Source: Pseudomonas sp. ACN8
GTDB lineage: Bacteria > Pseudomonadota > Gammaproteobacteria > Pseudomonadales > Pseudomonadaceae
NCBI RefSeq assembly: GCF_002303925.1
Contig: NZ_MRCS01000038.1
Location: 1 to 64,000 of the forward strand
DNA length: 64,000 nt
Reading direction: 5' to 3'
A program made the position numbers and the translations under genes. The notes under the pieces are model-generated. The model saw nothing but the letters and a program-made list of their open reading frames with translations. It was not told the DNA's origin and made no database searches. Shown piece by piece: positions 16,996-25,293 of the stretch. Numbering within the stretch: the first letter of the stretch is position 1; the number at the start of each line of letters is the position of its first letter.

Positions 16996-17178
16996 TTAAG
17001 CCAGTTCCAAAAGAAGTCTGGCGGTGCTGCCAGGCAAGGGGTGAGGTGCATTGATCCGGGCTTCCAATCTGCTCACGAACGCCAGGGCTTCTGCGTAGCT
17101 GCGAAATTCAACGCACCACGTGTTCATCCATACGTTCCAGCCTTCCGGTTTGCTCGCTTTCTCGATTTTTATCAGCAT
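16996..17178 (-). CDS. Small conserved-looking protein (60 aa)
   Basis: This protein has 60 residues, starting at ATG 17178 with GGAGG 9 bp upstream. The sequence MLIKIEKASKPEGWNVWMN followed by a helical segment rich in Glu/Ala/Arg looks like a compact soluble protein. It resembles small Pseudomonas hypothetical proteins, but I cannot name a family. It has no signal peptide. Copy 2 of the AT-rich repeat lies 34 bp upstream and probably carries its promoter. Confidence 0.65.
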   Translation of the reverse strand: MLIKIEKASKPEGWNVWMNTWCVEFRSYAEALAFVSRLEARINAPHPLPGSTARLLLELA

Positions 17179-17211
17179 CCTGGAATCCCTCCAAGTGGTG
17201 GTTAAGCCCAC

Positions 17212-17267
17212 ATTTAAAGCCGATAGAGGGGGGTATTTGGAAATTAATAATTATCAAAAATGGATTA
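17212..17267 (-). repeat. AT-rich promoter-like repeat, copy 2
   Basis: This 56-bp segment runs from ATTTAAAG to TGGATTA and is a near copy of 16889-16943. On the minus strand it reads TTTTTGATAATTATTAATTT, with an AT near-palindrome, and it lies just upstream of the 60-residue gene, where a promoter is expected. Confidence 0.6.
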
Positions 17268-17413
17268 CGGCGGCGGTGGGATTCAGACGTTTGAAGCGTG
17301 TTTGCGTTCGATTGGGCATACTCTAAACCAAGGGCTTGCAAGCGAAAGCGTTACAAACCCTCGTATGTTTCTGTTCCAGAGTTGCTAGCTTGATCGTGGT
17401 TACCGGATTCCTT

Positions 17414-17608
17414 TCAGGAGGCCGGTTCGGCTTTGCGTCGATCGTTGCCGGCCGGATTGCCAATATCGATCAGCGTTCTTTCCAGCAGTACGTTTTCCAA
17501 CGCCTGGCGGTCAGACGGGTTCATCTGATGTTCTCGCTCCTTGAGTTCCAACAGGATCGGGGTCGACCACTGGCGGTAGGTTTGTTCAGCACTACGATTG
17601 AGTGACAT
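17414..17608 (-). CDS. Small hypothetical protein (64 aa)
   Basis: This protein has 64 residues and an excellent ribosome site AAGGAGG 6 bp before the ATG. The sequence MSLNRSAEQTYRQWSTPILL is followed by a charged helical region and a disordered end. There is no signal peptide, membrane segment or known motif. It lies alone between two other minus-strand genes, with a gap of about 90 bp to the reductase gene upstream. It is probably a genuine Pseudomonas small protein of unknown role. Confidence 0.6.
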   Translation of the reverse strand: MSLNRSAEQTYRQWSTPILLELKEREHQMNPSDRQALENVLLERTLIDIGNPAGNDRRKAEPAS

Positions 17609-17700
17609 GGGTTCCTCCTTGATCAGGCTCCTGCCAATAAAGGCGCCGCACTTCGATACGCCAAAAACCCTAGTCGACGAAGCGGGTTCCCGCCACTGCT

Positions 17701-18543
17701 TTACGTCGGACGGCCATTGCCCCAGATGCCCGTAGCGGCAGTGCGCCGTACGTAGTCGCCGAAGTCGCGGGCCGGGCGTCCCAGTGCCCGCTGTACGCCA
17801 TCGGCCACGGGCGTGTTGCGCCCGTCCAGTACAGTCGTGAAGAGATACAACACCAGATCGATCAACGCCGGGGGAAGTTGTTCCCGTTCCATTGCCTGTC
17901 GATAGGCGTCCGGCGATACGGCCACGAACTCGATATTGCGACCCGTGGCGCGGGCAATCTCGGCCACGGCTTGAGCAAAGGTCAACGCTCGCGGGCCGGT
18001 CAGTTCGTAGAGCTGGTTAGTGTGTCCGGGTTGAGTCAGTGCCGCGACGGCACACTCGGCGATGTCTTGCGCATCGACGAAGGGTTCAGCGATCTGGCCG
18101 ACGGGGAGTGCGAGTTCACCTTGCACAATGGGTTCAAGAAAGTGTGCCTCGCTGAAGTTCTGGCAGAACCAACTGGCCCGCAGAATCGTCCAGTCAATCC
18201 CGCTGTCCTGTACGACACGTTCGGCCTGTTGCGCTTCAACTTCGCCGCGCCCGGATAACAAGACCAGTTTGTGTACGCCGCTTTTCACCGCAAGTTCGGT
18301 GAACGCCTGGATGGTTTCAGGGGCGCCTGGGACGGCAAGATCCGGTTGAAAGGAAATGTAGACCGATTGAACGCCATCGATCACGGCGTCCCAGGTTGAT
18401 CGGTCTTCCCAGTCGAAGGGTGGATTGGCGTCGCGCGAGCCCCGGCGAACGGGCAGGCCGGCCGCTTCGAGTCGTTGTGTGATGCGCCGTCCGGTTTTGC
18501 CGGTGGCACCGAGGACCAGCGTGATTGGTTGAGCCGTTTTCAT
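17701..18543 (-). CDS. NmrA-like NAD(P)-binding reductase
   Basis: This 280-residue protein of the atypical short-chain dehydrogenase (NmrA/NAD(P)H azoreductase-like) class has the nucleotide motif LVLGATGKTGRRI at its N-terminus and the segment YELTGPRALTFAQAVAEI typical of that family. The start at 18543 is preferred over 18558 because GGAGG lies 8 bp before it. It is divergent from a TetR regulator, with an operator-like palindrome in between, so it is probably repressed by that regulator and induced by a small electrophilic or quinone-like compound. The substrate is unknown. Confidence 0.8.
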   Translation of the reverse strand: MKTAQPITLVLGATGKTGRRITQRLEAAGLPVRRGSRDANPPFDWEDRSTWDAVIDGVQSVYISFQPDLAVPGAPETIQAFTELAVKSGVHKLVLLSGRGEVEAQQAERVVQDSGIDWTILRASWFCQNFSEAHFLEPIVQGELALPVGQIAEPFVDAQDIAECAVAALTQPGHTNQLYELTGPRALTFAQAVAEIARATGRNIEFVAVSPDAYRQAMEREQLPPALIDLVLYLFTTVLDGRNTPVADGVQRALGRPARDFGDYVRRTAATGIWGNGRPT

Positions 18544-18563
18544 CGCGTTCACCTCCATCGATT

Positions 18564-18609
18564 AATGTGAGTAATGCTCACGTTTAAAAGATGATAGATG
18601 CTCACGTTT
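18564..18609. promoter_or_regulatory. Likely TetR operator: palindrome plus direct repeat
   Basis: AATGTGAG-TAATG-CTCACGTT (18564-18584) is an inverted repeat with one mismatch per arm. The right half, ATGCTCACGTTT (18574-18585), recurs exactly at 18598-18609, 24 bp away. The block lies 20 bp upstream of the reductase ATG in the divergent promoter region, as expected for autoregulated TetR control. Confidence 0.65.
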
Positions 18610-18720
18610 TTCCGTCAACCCATCGGATCTCATTCCCCGACGTGTGGCATCTGCTATTGGGCGCAGGGCTTGGCGATGCTAAGGTGAGTACATGTCATGT
18701 TTTTGATCGGGAATTGACTC

Positions 18721-19386
18721 GTGCGCAAAAAAACCTCTGGAACCCTCGAACAGCCTGCTGCAGAAGCGGTCCGCCGCAATCCTACGCAACAGCGCAGCCG
18801 CGATCGTCAGGAGCGGATTTTGGCGACGGCTGCCGAGTTGATCGCGGACAAGGGCAGCGACCCACTCAAGATGAGTGAAATCGCCGAGCGCTCCGAGATC
18901 TCGATCGGTTCCCTTTATCAGTATTTCCCCGACAAGAGTTCCGTGATCCGCACGCTGGCCGAGCGCTACAACGCGCAGAGCCGCCGATGCATTGCGGAGG
19001 CAATGGAGGTCGTCGAGGACGCCCGGGGTTTGCAGACCGCCTATTCGCAGTTGCTCGATCAGTACTACGAGATTGTGATGGCGACACCGGTGATGCGTGA
19101 CATCTGGTCCGGCATGCAGGCCGACAAGCAGTTGTTGCAGCTTGAGTTGGGGGAGAGTCGGGTTGCCGGAGCGCTGTTGTCCCAGGCGATGCTTCGCGTT
19201 TATCCCGACTGTGACGAACAACAGGTCCAGAAGTCTGCGTTTTTGATCTGGCACCTGGGGGAGGCGACCATGCGGTTGGCGGTTACTTGTGCACCAGAGG
19301 AGGGGCGCGCACTGGTCGAGGCGTTCAAGCGCATGTCCCTGCGCGAGATCATGGAGCCCGTGCGCAGGAACATCGACTCGCCGTAA
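18721..19386 (+). CDS. TetR-family transcriptional regulator
   Basis: This 221-residue protein has an N-terminal TetR helix-turn-helix (RERILATAAELIADKG and SIGSLYQYFPDKSSVIRTL; residues ~25-75) and a C-terminal ligand domain of about 140 residues. It starts at GTG 18721, because the only nearby upstream ATG hits a stop. The basic tail before the HTH (KKTSGTLEQPAAEAVRRNP) is normal for the family. It probably represses itself and the divergent NmrA-like gene through the palindrome at 18564-18609. Confidence 0.85.
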   Translation: MRKKTSGTLEQPAAEAVRRNPTQQRSRDRQERILATAAELIADKGSDPLKMSEIAERSEISIGSLYQYFPDKSSVIRTLAERYNAQSRRCIAEAMEVVEDARGLQTAYSQLLDQYYEIVMATPVMRDIWSGMQADKQLLQLELGESRVAGALLSQAMLRVYPDCDEQQVQKSAFLIWHLGEATMRLAVTCAPEEGRALVEAFKRMSLREIMEPVRRNIDSP

Positions 19387-19443
19387 AGCCTGGCGGCTAT
19401 TTCATATTCCCTAAACGAATGGACGTTCGATTGGTTTTGCGCA

Positions 19444-19470
19444 ACAAAAAATCCCGGTTCCAGGCCGGGT
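19444..19470. terminator. Rho-independent terminator
   Basis: CCCGG..CCGGG stem (19453-19469) beside AAAAAAT; on the minus strand the stem is followed by ATTTTTTG, so it probably ends the minus-strand 76-residue gene and may also stop tetR. Confidence 0.65.
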
Positions 19471-19579
19471 TGTGAGAAAGGATGGAAATCCAGCAGGCAG
19501 CCAAAGGTTCGGAGACGTCAGTGTCACCGATCATGCTGCCCGAATCAGGCCTGTCCTCGCACCGTAAATCCGTGTCGGA

Positions 19580-19810
19580 TCATCTGAACCGAGGCAGAGG
19601 CCGGTCGACAGGCTGCAGAGACGACAGTGTGTGCCGGATCAGCGGCGTGTCCTTTTCGATGTCGTTCAGGCGATCACGAATTCTGAGGGCGGTGGGATGT
19701 CCGCCTTGATGATCGACCCAGTCGGCGATTTCCTTGCAGGCCGCAGCCAGGCGAGCCTGACGGGAGTCCAGCAAGGTGAGCAGGGTGGTGATGGACTCTT
19801 TTTCGGACAT
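19580..19810 (-). CDS. Small hypothetical protein (76 aa)
   Basis: This 76-residue soluble protein starts at ATG 19810 with GGAGGT 7 bp upstream. Mostly helical, it begins MSEKESITTLLTLLDSRQAR and continues with ACKEIADWVDHQGGHP. No known domain is recognised. It lies between tetR and another small minus-strand gene, each with its own terminator, so it is likely monocistronic. It looks like one of the conserved small proteins of fluorescens-group Pseudomonas, but the role is unknown. Confidence 0.6.
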   Translation of the reverse strand: MSEKESITTLLTLLDSRQARLAAACKEIADWVDHQGGHPTALRIRDRLNDIEKDTPLIRHTLSSLQPVDRPLPRFR

Positions 19811-19845
19811 GGGAGACACCTCCGTTCAAGAAACCTGGGTGTGGC

Positions 19846-19873
19846 AGCAAAAAGCCCGCGGGGGAGCGAGCTT
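19846..19873 (-). terminator. Terminator of the 73-residue gene
   Basis: On the minus strand AAAGCTCGC pairs with GCGGGCTTT (one mismatch), followed by TTTTTGC, 70 bp after the stop at 19941. Confidence 0.65.
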
Positions 19874-19940
19874 TCTGCCGAATGGGTTACTGATCCTTCA
19901 ACCATTTCAGTATAGACCCGTTAAAAAATGGTGAGAACCG

Positions 19941-20162
19941 TCAACTTTGTCGGGCTGTTACTTGTGATTTAGCGTTCAACTGACGGCAAACACGCACGGC
20001 ATCTTCTTCAATATCGTAGCCATCTCCGATGAAGCCTTGGGTGCGGGTATCGGCGATGCGGTACCAGACTGCGGCGTCCGGTGGCAGGTGGTCAACTTCA
20101 CCCTCACGGCGGCCATGGATGATGATTTTGTTGCAACGCTTCACAACGAAAATGTCTTCCAT
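19941..20162 (-). CDS. Small hypothetical protein (73 aa)
   Basis: This 73-residue protein has GGAG 6 bp before its ATG. It begins MEDIFVVKRCNKIIIHGRRE, with a beta-rich N-terminal half and a helical end containing EEDAVRVCRQLNA. The pattern, a strand-rich start followed by one helix, suggests a compact single-domain fold. No family is recognised. It has its own terminator downstream and lies beside the topoisomerase gene. Confidence 0.65.
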   Translation of the reverse strand: MEDIFVVKRCNKIIIHGRREGEVDHLPPDAAVWYRIADTRTQGFIGDGYDIEEDAVRVCRQLNAKSQVTARQS

Positions 20163-20234
20163 GGCGTCTCCGTAGCGGATTCGTGTTCAGTTCAACTATA
20201 GAAGCCATTGCTGATCGTGCAAAAAATAGGCAGG

Positions 20235-21302
20235 TCAATTCGTCGGTTCAGGCGCTGCCAGCGTTCTCTCCAGAAAATTCGCCAGCCCGACTTCCTCGGC
20301 CGAGAGTCCCTTGCGCGCTCTCGGCCTGGGTAGTTGCGCCAACGCGCCCAGAAGGAAACCATCCAGCACCGCCGGGTGGATATAGCACTTGCGGCACACC
20401 GCCGGGGTGTTGCCCAGTTGCCTGGCAACGTCCTTGACCATTTCCACCTGATGCCGCCTGGCGTCCGTTTCAGGCTCCCAGCGCCGCTTGCGCAGTATCG
20501 ACAGGGCCAGAACGCTGCCGGCCCAGGTGCGGTAGTCCTTGGCGGTGAAATCGGCACCGGTGAGCGTTTGCAGATAGCTGTTGATGTCGGATGAACTGAT
20601 GGTGTGCCGGTCGCCGTTTTCATCCAGATACTGAAACAGATTCTGCCCGGGTATTTCCTGGCATCGCTTGATGATCCGGGCCAGTCGCCGGTCTTTCACG
20701 GTGATCTGGTGTTCGACGCCACTTTTGCCGCGGAACTGGAACAGGATGGCACTGCCGTTGATTTCTACATGGCGGCTGCGCAAGGTCGTCAGGCCGTAGG
20801 AGCGGTTGTCCCGGGCATATTGGCTGTTGCCGATACGGATCAGTGTCGAGTCCAGCAGGGTAATGACCGTGGCCATGACTTTGTCGCGACTGAATCCCGG
20901 TGTCGCCAATACGGCTTGCAGTCGTTGGCGCAGTTTCGGCAGGGCCAGCCCGAACTCACGCAGGCGCAAGTACTTGTCGGCGTCGCGTACCTCCCGCCAG
21001 CGGGGGTGATACCGGTATTGCTTGCGACCCCGGGCATCCCGCCCGGTGGCCTGCAGATGCCCGCTTGGATCGGCGCAGATCCACACGTCGGTATAGGCGG
21101 GTGGCACCGCGAGGGCGTTGAGGCGCTTGATGGTCTCGGGGTCGGTGATGCGCTGGCCGGCCGGGTCGAAATAGGCGAATTTCCCGCGCAGTTTCCTGCG
21201 GGTAATGCCCGGCTGAGCGTCATCGACATAATGCAGGTCAGGTGGCAGTCCATCGGACATGACAAGCGTCCTGGGCAGGGAGTCACGGAACGTTACAGCC
21301 AT
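20235..21302 (-). CDS. DNA topoisomerase IB
   Basis: This 355-residue poxvirus/bacterial-type topoisomerase IB relaxes supercoils through a 3'-phosphotyrosine intermediate. The N-terminal DNA-clamp domain (ITRRKLRGKFAYFDPAGQRI, WICADPSGHLQATGRDARG) is followed by the catalytic domain, with RSYGLTTLRSRHV, AKDYRTWAG and the active-site Tyr in CRKCYIHPAV near residue 302. The start has GAGGT about 4 bp upstream. It begins 34 bp after modC on the same strand with no terminator, so it may be read from the mod transcript. Confidence 0.9.
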   Translation of the reverse strand: MAVTFRDSLPRTLVMSDGLPPDLHYVDDAQPGITRRKLRGKFAYFDPAGQRITDPETIKRLNALAVPPAYTDVWICADPSGHLQATGRDARGRKQYRYHPRWREVRDADKYLRLREFGLALPKLRQRLQAVLATPGFSRDKVMATVITLLDSTLIRIGNSQYARDNRSYGLTTLRSRHVEINGSAILFQFRGKSGVEHQITVKDRRLARIIKRCQEIPGQNLFQYLDENGDRHTISSSDINSYLQTLTGADFTAKDYRTWAGSVLALSILRKRRWEPETDARRHQVEMVKDVARQLGNTPAVCRKCYIHPAVLDGFLLGALAQLPRPRARKGLSAEEVGLANFLERTLAAPEPTN

Positions 21303-21335
21303 TGACCTCGCCCCGGTGCAGTCGTGCCTTTGGAT

Positions 21336-22415
21336 TTACGCCAGCACGGCGACGGCCTTTATTTGCGCCCAGAGTGGCTGGCCAGGATGGACGTTCAACT
21401 GATCACGGGAATAACGCGTGATCCGCGCAAGCAGCGGCGTGCCGGCGGCGTCCAGGCGAATCAGCACGTGCGCGGCGTTATCGGCGTTCATTTCAGTGAC
21501 CACGGTGACCGGCAGGCGATTGAGAATGCTGCTGTGCCCGGCATTGTCCACGCTCAGGCTCACATCCCGCGCCTGGACCTTGCAGCGCAGTGCCTGGCCC
21601 ACGTCCATTGGCGTATGGGGCACACGAATGTCGAGAGTGGTGTTGGGCAGTTGCAGGCTGAGCAATTGATAGTCGGCGTCATAGGCGCTGACGCGACCCT
21701 CGATTACCACACCGGCGTCATCCCCCATTGCCAGCGGCAAGTCGAGGCGAGCCAGGGTCTGGCCGATCGGGCCGCTGGCCAGGGCCTTGCCGTTGCTGAG
21801 CAACACGATATGGTCGGCCAGTCGCGCGACTTCATCCTGGGAATGGCTGACGTACAGCACCGGGATGTCGAGTTCGTCGTGCAGGCGTTGCAAGTAGGGC
21901 AGAATTTCACTTTTGCGTTGGGCATCAAGTGCGGCCAAAGGCTCATCCATCAACAACAGTTTCGGGCTGGTGAGCAAGGCGCGGGCGATGCCGACTCGCT
22001 GACGCTCTCCGCCTGAAAGGTGTTGCGGGTGCCGGTCCAGCAAATGGCCGATGCCCAGCAACTCGGTGGCGTGGGCCATGTCGACCCGACGCTGCGGCTT
22101 GGGGATGCGCTTGAGGCCGAACGCCAGATTGTCCAGCACCGACAGATGGGGAAACAGGCTGGCTTCCTGGAACACGTAGCCCAGCGCGCGTTTGTGCGGC
22201 GCTACGAACACCTTGTTATCGCTGTCTTGCCAGACTTCATCGTTGACCTGGATAAAACCTTGATCGGCCCGTTCCAGGCCGGCGATGCAGCGCAGGCAAG
22301 TGGTCTTGCCGGAGCCTGAGTGGCCGTAAAGTGCGGTAACGCCACGGCCCGGCAGCTGCAAGTCGACGTCCAGGGCGAAGCCCGAATAACGTAGTTTCAG
22401 ACGCATTTGAATCAT
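21336..22415 (-). CDS. modC: Molybdate ABC transporter ATP-binding protein
   Basis: This 359-residue ABC ATPase has Walker A GHSGSGKTT, signature LSGGERQRVG and Walker B LLLMDEPLAALD. The C-terminal ~90 residues form a TOBE/Mop-like domain that senses bound oxyanion. It powers molybdate uptake with ModB and ModA. The start at 22415 has GGAG 7 bp upstream and lies 3 bp after the modB stop. A sulfate CysA is excluded by length and operon partners. Confidence 0.95.
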   Translation of the reverse strand: MIQMRLKLRYSGFALDVDLQLPGRGVTALYGHSGSGKTTCLRCIAGLERADQGFIQVNDEVWQDSDNKVFVAPHKRALGYVFQEASLFPHLSVLDNLAFGLKRIPKPQRRVDMAHATELLGIGHLLDRHPQHLSGGERQRVGIARALLTSPKLLLMDEPLAALDAQRKSEILPYLQRLHDELDIPVLYVSHSQDEVARLADHIVLLSNGKALASGPIGQTLARLDLPLAMGDDAGVVIEGRVSAYDADYQLLSLQLPNTTLDIRVPHTPMDVGQALRCKVQARDVSLSVDNAGHSSILNRLPVTVVTEMNADNAAHVLIRLDAAGTPLLARITRYSRDQLNVHPGQPLWAQIKAVAVLA

Positions 22416-22418
22416 CGA

Positions 22419-23099
22419 TCAGCTCCAGCCCGCTTTGGTTTGACGGCTGGAATACAACGCCAGCAGGACGACGAACGAGAACACCAGCATCGCCCCGGCC
22501 AGCCAATGGGCTTGGGCATATTCCATGGCTTCGACGTGATCGTAGATCTGCACCGAGACCACGCGGGTCTTCTCGGGAATATTGCCGCCGATCATCAGCA
22601 CCACGCCGAACTCGCCGACGGTGTGGGCGAAACCGAGAATGGCCGCGGTAATGAACCCGGGGCGAGCCAGGGGCAGTGTCACGCTGAAAAAAGTGTCCCA
22701 GGGATTGGCCCGCAAGGTCGCGGCCACTTCGAGCGGGCGCGTGCCAATCGTGGAAAAAGCGTTTTGCAGCGGCTGGACCACAAACGGCATCGAATACAGC
22801 ACCGAACCGAAGACCAGCCCCGCAAAACTGAACGTGAGGGTGCCAAGGCCGAGTGACTGGGTGAGTTGGCCGATGTACCCATGTGGGCCGAGGGCCAGCA
22901 ACAGATAAAAACCAATCACCGTCGGTGGCAGCACCAGGGGCAGGGCGACAATCGCCCCGACCGGGCCGCGCAACCAGGAGCGGGTGCGCGACAGCCATAA
23001 CGCAATCGGAGTGCCGACAATCAGCAGGATGACGGTCGTCAGGGACGCCAGTTTCAGGGTCAGCCAGATGGCGGAAAAATCGGCACTCGATAGCGACAT
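22419..23099 (-). CDS. modB: Molybdate ABC transporter permease
   Basis: This 226-residue inner-membrane permease has about five helices and the EAA-type loop that contacts ModC (EVAATLRANPWDTFFSVTLPLARPG). It forms the channel for molybdate. It starts directly after the modA stop with no gap, so translation is probably coupled, and it is followed 3 bp later by modC. Confidence 0.95.
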   Translation of the reverse strand: MSLSSADFSAIWLTLKLASLTTVILLIVGTPIALWLSRTRSWLRGPVGAIVALPLVLPPTVIGFYLLLALGPHGYIGQLTQSLGLGTLTFSFAGLVFGSVLYSMPFVVQPLQNAFSTIGTRPLEVAATLRANPWDTFFSVTLPLARPGFITAAILGFAHTVGEFGVVLMIGGNIPEKTRVVSVQIYDHVEAMEYAQAHWLAGAMLVFSFVVLLALYSSRQTKAGWS

Positions 23100-23867
23100 T
23101 TAGATTTCGTAACCGTAGGACTTGATGACAGCTGCCGCTTTCGGCCCCTTGAGGTAGTCAACCAGCGCCTTGGCGGCCGAGTTGTCCTTGCCCTTGTTGA
23201 GAATCACCGCGTCTTGCTTGATCGGGTCGTGCAGGCTGGCGGGAACGATCCAGGCCGAACCGCTGGTGATCTTGCCGTCCCTGTAGATCTGCGACAGGGC
23301 GACAAAACCCAATTCGGCGTTGCCGGTGGAGACGAATTGGTAGGCCTGGGAAATGTTCTGGCCTTCTACGATCTTGTCCTTGACCTTGTCGGTCAGACCT
23401 TCTTTTGCCAGTACCTGGGTCGCCGCGAGGCCATAAGGCGCGGCTTTCGGGTTGGCAATGGACAGGTGCTGGTAGGCATTCTTTTGCAGTACATCGCCCT
23501 TGGCATCGACGTAGCCTTCCTTGGCCGACCACAGCGCCAGCGTACCGACCGCGTAGGTGAAGCGCGAACCCTTGACGGAGTCGCCTTCGGCTTCAAGTTT
23601 TTTCGGGGTGCTGTCGTCTGCCGAGAGGAACACTTCGAACGGCGCGCCGTTTTTTATCTGGGTGTAGAACTGGCCGGTGGCGCCAAAGGATGCGACCAGT
23701 TTATGCCCGGTGTCTTTTTCGAAATCAGCCGCGATGGCCTGGATGGGCGCGGTGAAGTTGGCGGCGACAGCGACCTGGACTTCGTCCGCCTGGGCTGAGC
23801 CGAAGGCGAATACGGCGAGAAGGCTCGCCAGGCAGGTCGGGGCAAAACGTGAGGCACGAATGGTCAT
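23100..23867 (-). CDS. modA: Molybdate-binding periplasmic protein
   Basis: This 255-residue secreted binding protein has a signal peptide ending about AQADE (residue ~27). The mature part starts VQVAVAANFTAPIQAIAADF, the ModA signature whose Ser/Ala-Asn loops hold molybdate. It delivers molybdate to ModBC. GGAG lies 9 bp before the ATG. The upstream region contains a ModE-type operator, so the operon is expected to be repressed when molybdate is abundant. Confidence 0.95.
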   Translation of the reverse strand: MTIRASRFAPTCLASLLAVFAFGSAQADEVQVAVAANFTAPIQAIAADFEKDTGHKLVASFGATGQFYTQIKNGAPFEVFLSADDSTPKKLEAEGDSVKGSRFTYAVGTLALWSAKEGYVDAKGDVLQKNAYQHLSIANPKAAPYGLAATQVLAKEGLTDKVKDKIVEGQNISQAYQFVSTGNAELGFVALSQIYRDGKITSGSAWIVPASLHDPIKQDAVILNKGKDNSAAKALVDYLKGPKAAAVIKSYGYEI

Positions 23868-23902
23868 GAAACGGCTCCGTTAAAGGCAATTGCAGCAGAT
23901 TA

Positions 23903-23930
23903 ATCGTTATGTACAAAAATATATAGCGAA
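23903..23930. promoter_or_regulatory. ModE-type operator upstream of modA
   Basis: ATCGTTATGTA, six bases, then TATATAGCGAA matches the known ModE pattern (ATCGYTATATA-N6-TATATARCGAT) at nearly every position. It lies 36-63 bp upstream of modA. It is nested in a perfect 10-bp inverted repeat AAAGGCAATT (23882-23891) / AATTGCCTTT (23929-23938). No modE gene is in the window. Confidence 0.75.
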
Positions 23931-23989
23931 TTGCCTTTGAACGGAATGCCTTGCCGTCAAATTGTATACAACTTTAACGAAGCTGATGC

Positions 23990-25057
23990 TCAGGAGCGAC
24001 CTGACAGCCTCGCTAACCCTTCTTCAGCCAGTTTTCGAGTCAGTGCCTCGGTGGTCAAATCGACGCCGAGGGTAAAGGCCTGACCGGCCCAGAGGTTGCT
24101 GAAGTCTGCTTCACCTTTGGCCCGCAACGGCATCAGCGCGCCACCGGCAAGGGGGAAGGCCGGGGCCTTGGCGCTCATGGGGCCCAGCTCACGCATCACC
24201 CGGTTGAGAATGCCCCGGGCCGGGCGACCGGTGAACACGTTGGTGACGGCCGTCTCGCTTTCCCTGGCGGTACGCAACGCTTTGTGGTGGGAAGGGCTGA
24301 CCTTGGCTTCTGGGGTGAACAGGTACGCCGTACCCACCTGTACCGCCGAAGCGCCGAGCATGAAGGCCGCGGCAACGCCTCGGGCGTCAGCGATACCGCC
24401 AGCGGCAATCACCGGTACTTTCACCGCATCGACGACTTGCGGCACCAGGGCGAAAGTCCCCACCTGACTGCTCAGGTCATCGCTGAGAAACATCCCGCGA
24501 TGGCCCCCGGCCTCGTAGCCCATGGCAATGATTGCATCGCAGCCATGCTGCTCCAGCCATACGGCTTCTGCGACGGTGGTGGCCGAGGACAGCACCTTCG
24601 CACCGGTGGCCTTGACCCGGTCGAGCAGGGATTTTTCCGGCAGGCCAAAGTGAAAACTCACCACTTCAGGGCGAAATTCTTCGACCACTTCGCAGGCCGC
24701 GTTATCGAACGGCGCTCGGTTGGACACCGGCGTCGGCGCATCGAAGTCGGCGCCGAGTTCCTGGTAGTAGGGTTGCAGCAGGTTTTTCCAGTCCTGTGCG
24801 CGTTGCTCATCCGCAGCAGGTGGCTGATGACAGAAGAAGTTGACGTTGATCGGGCGCCGGGTGTGTTGGCGGATGGTTTTGAGCTCTTCGCGCAGTTGAT
24901 CGGTGCTGAGCATCGCCGCTGGCATCGAGCCCAGGCCGCCGGCATTGCAGGTGGCAATCACCATGGACGAGTTTGTGGCACCGGCCATCGGCCCCTGGAT
25001 GATCGGCAGTTCGATCCCGAGCAGGTCAAGGATGCGTGTATCTGGCCATTGGTTCAT
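23990..25057 (-). CDS. Nitronate monooxygenase (2-nitropropane dioxygenase family)
   Basis: This 355-residue FMN-dependent TIM-barrel enzyme has LGIELPIIQGPMAGATNS at the N-terminus, the flavin-phosphate loop VIAAGGIADARGVAAAFMLGASAVQVGTAY (split here as IAAGGIADARG and LGASAVQVGT) and IIAMGYEAGGHRG with the catalytic His. It oxidises toxic alkyl nitronates. The start at 25057 is the first Met of the conserved domain and has GGAG 10 bp upstream. Annotated relatives include NAD(P)H:quinone reductase activity, so the substrate is not certain. Confidence 0.85.
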   Translation of the reverse strand: MNQWPDTRILDLLGIELPIIQGPMAGATNSSMVIATCNAGGLGSMPAAMLSTDQLREELKTIRQHTRRPINVNFFCHQPPAADEQRAQDWKNLLQPYYQELGADFDAPTPVSNRAPFDNAACEVVEEFRPEVVSFHFGLPEKSLLDRVKATGAKVLSSATTVAEAVWLEQHGCDAIIAMGYEAGGHRGMFLSDDLSSQVGTFALVPQVVDAVKVPVIAAGGIADARGVAAAFMLGASAVQVGTAYLFTPEAKVSPSHHKALRTARESETAVTNVFTGRPARGILNRVMRELGPMSAKAPAFPLAGGALMPLRAKGEADFSNLWAGQAFTLGVDLTTEALTRKLAEEGLARLSGRS

Positions 25058-25293
25058 GTGCTGTGTTCTCCGACGATGAATCCGGGCAGGGACGGTAGAA
25101 CAGGATTTGTAACGCAACGACTGGCGCAAGGCCAGTCGTCTTTTCAGCGGGTAAGGCTTTTTCAGGTTCTTCACGCAATCTCGGGAAACGCGGAAACAAG
25201 AACGCCGATTGGCTTAAAGTCGGGTACGGCAATCCGTTGCCATGTGTTATTTCAAATGCACCACCACCAGACTGATTCCATTGAGAGGCCGTC

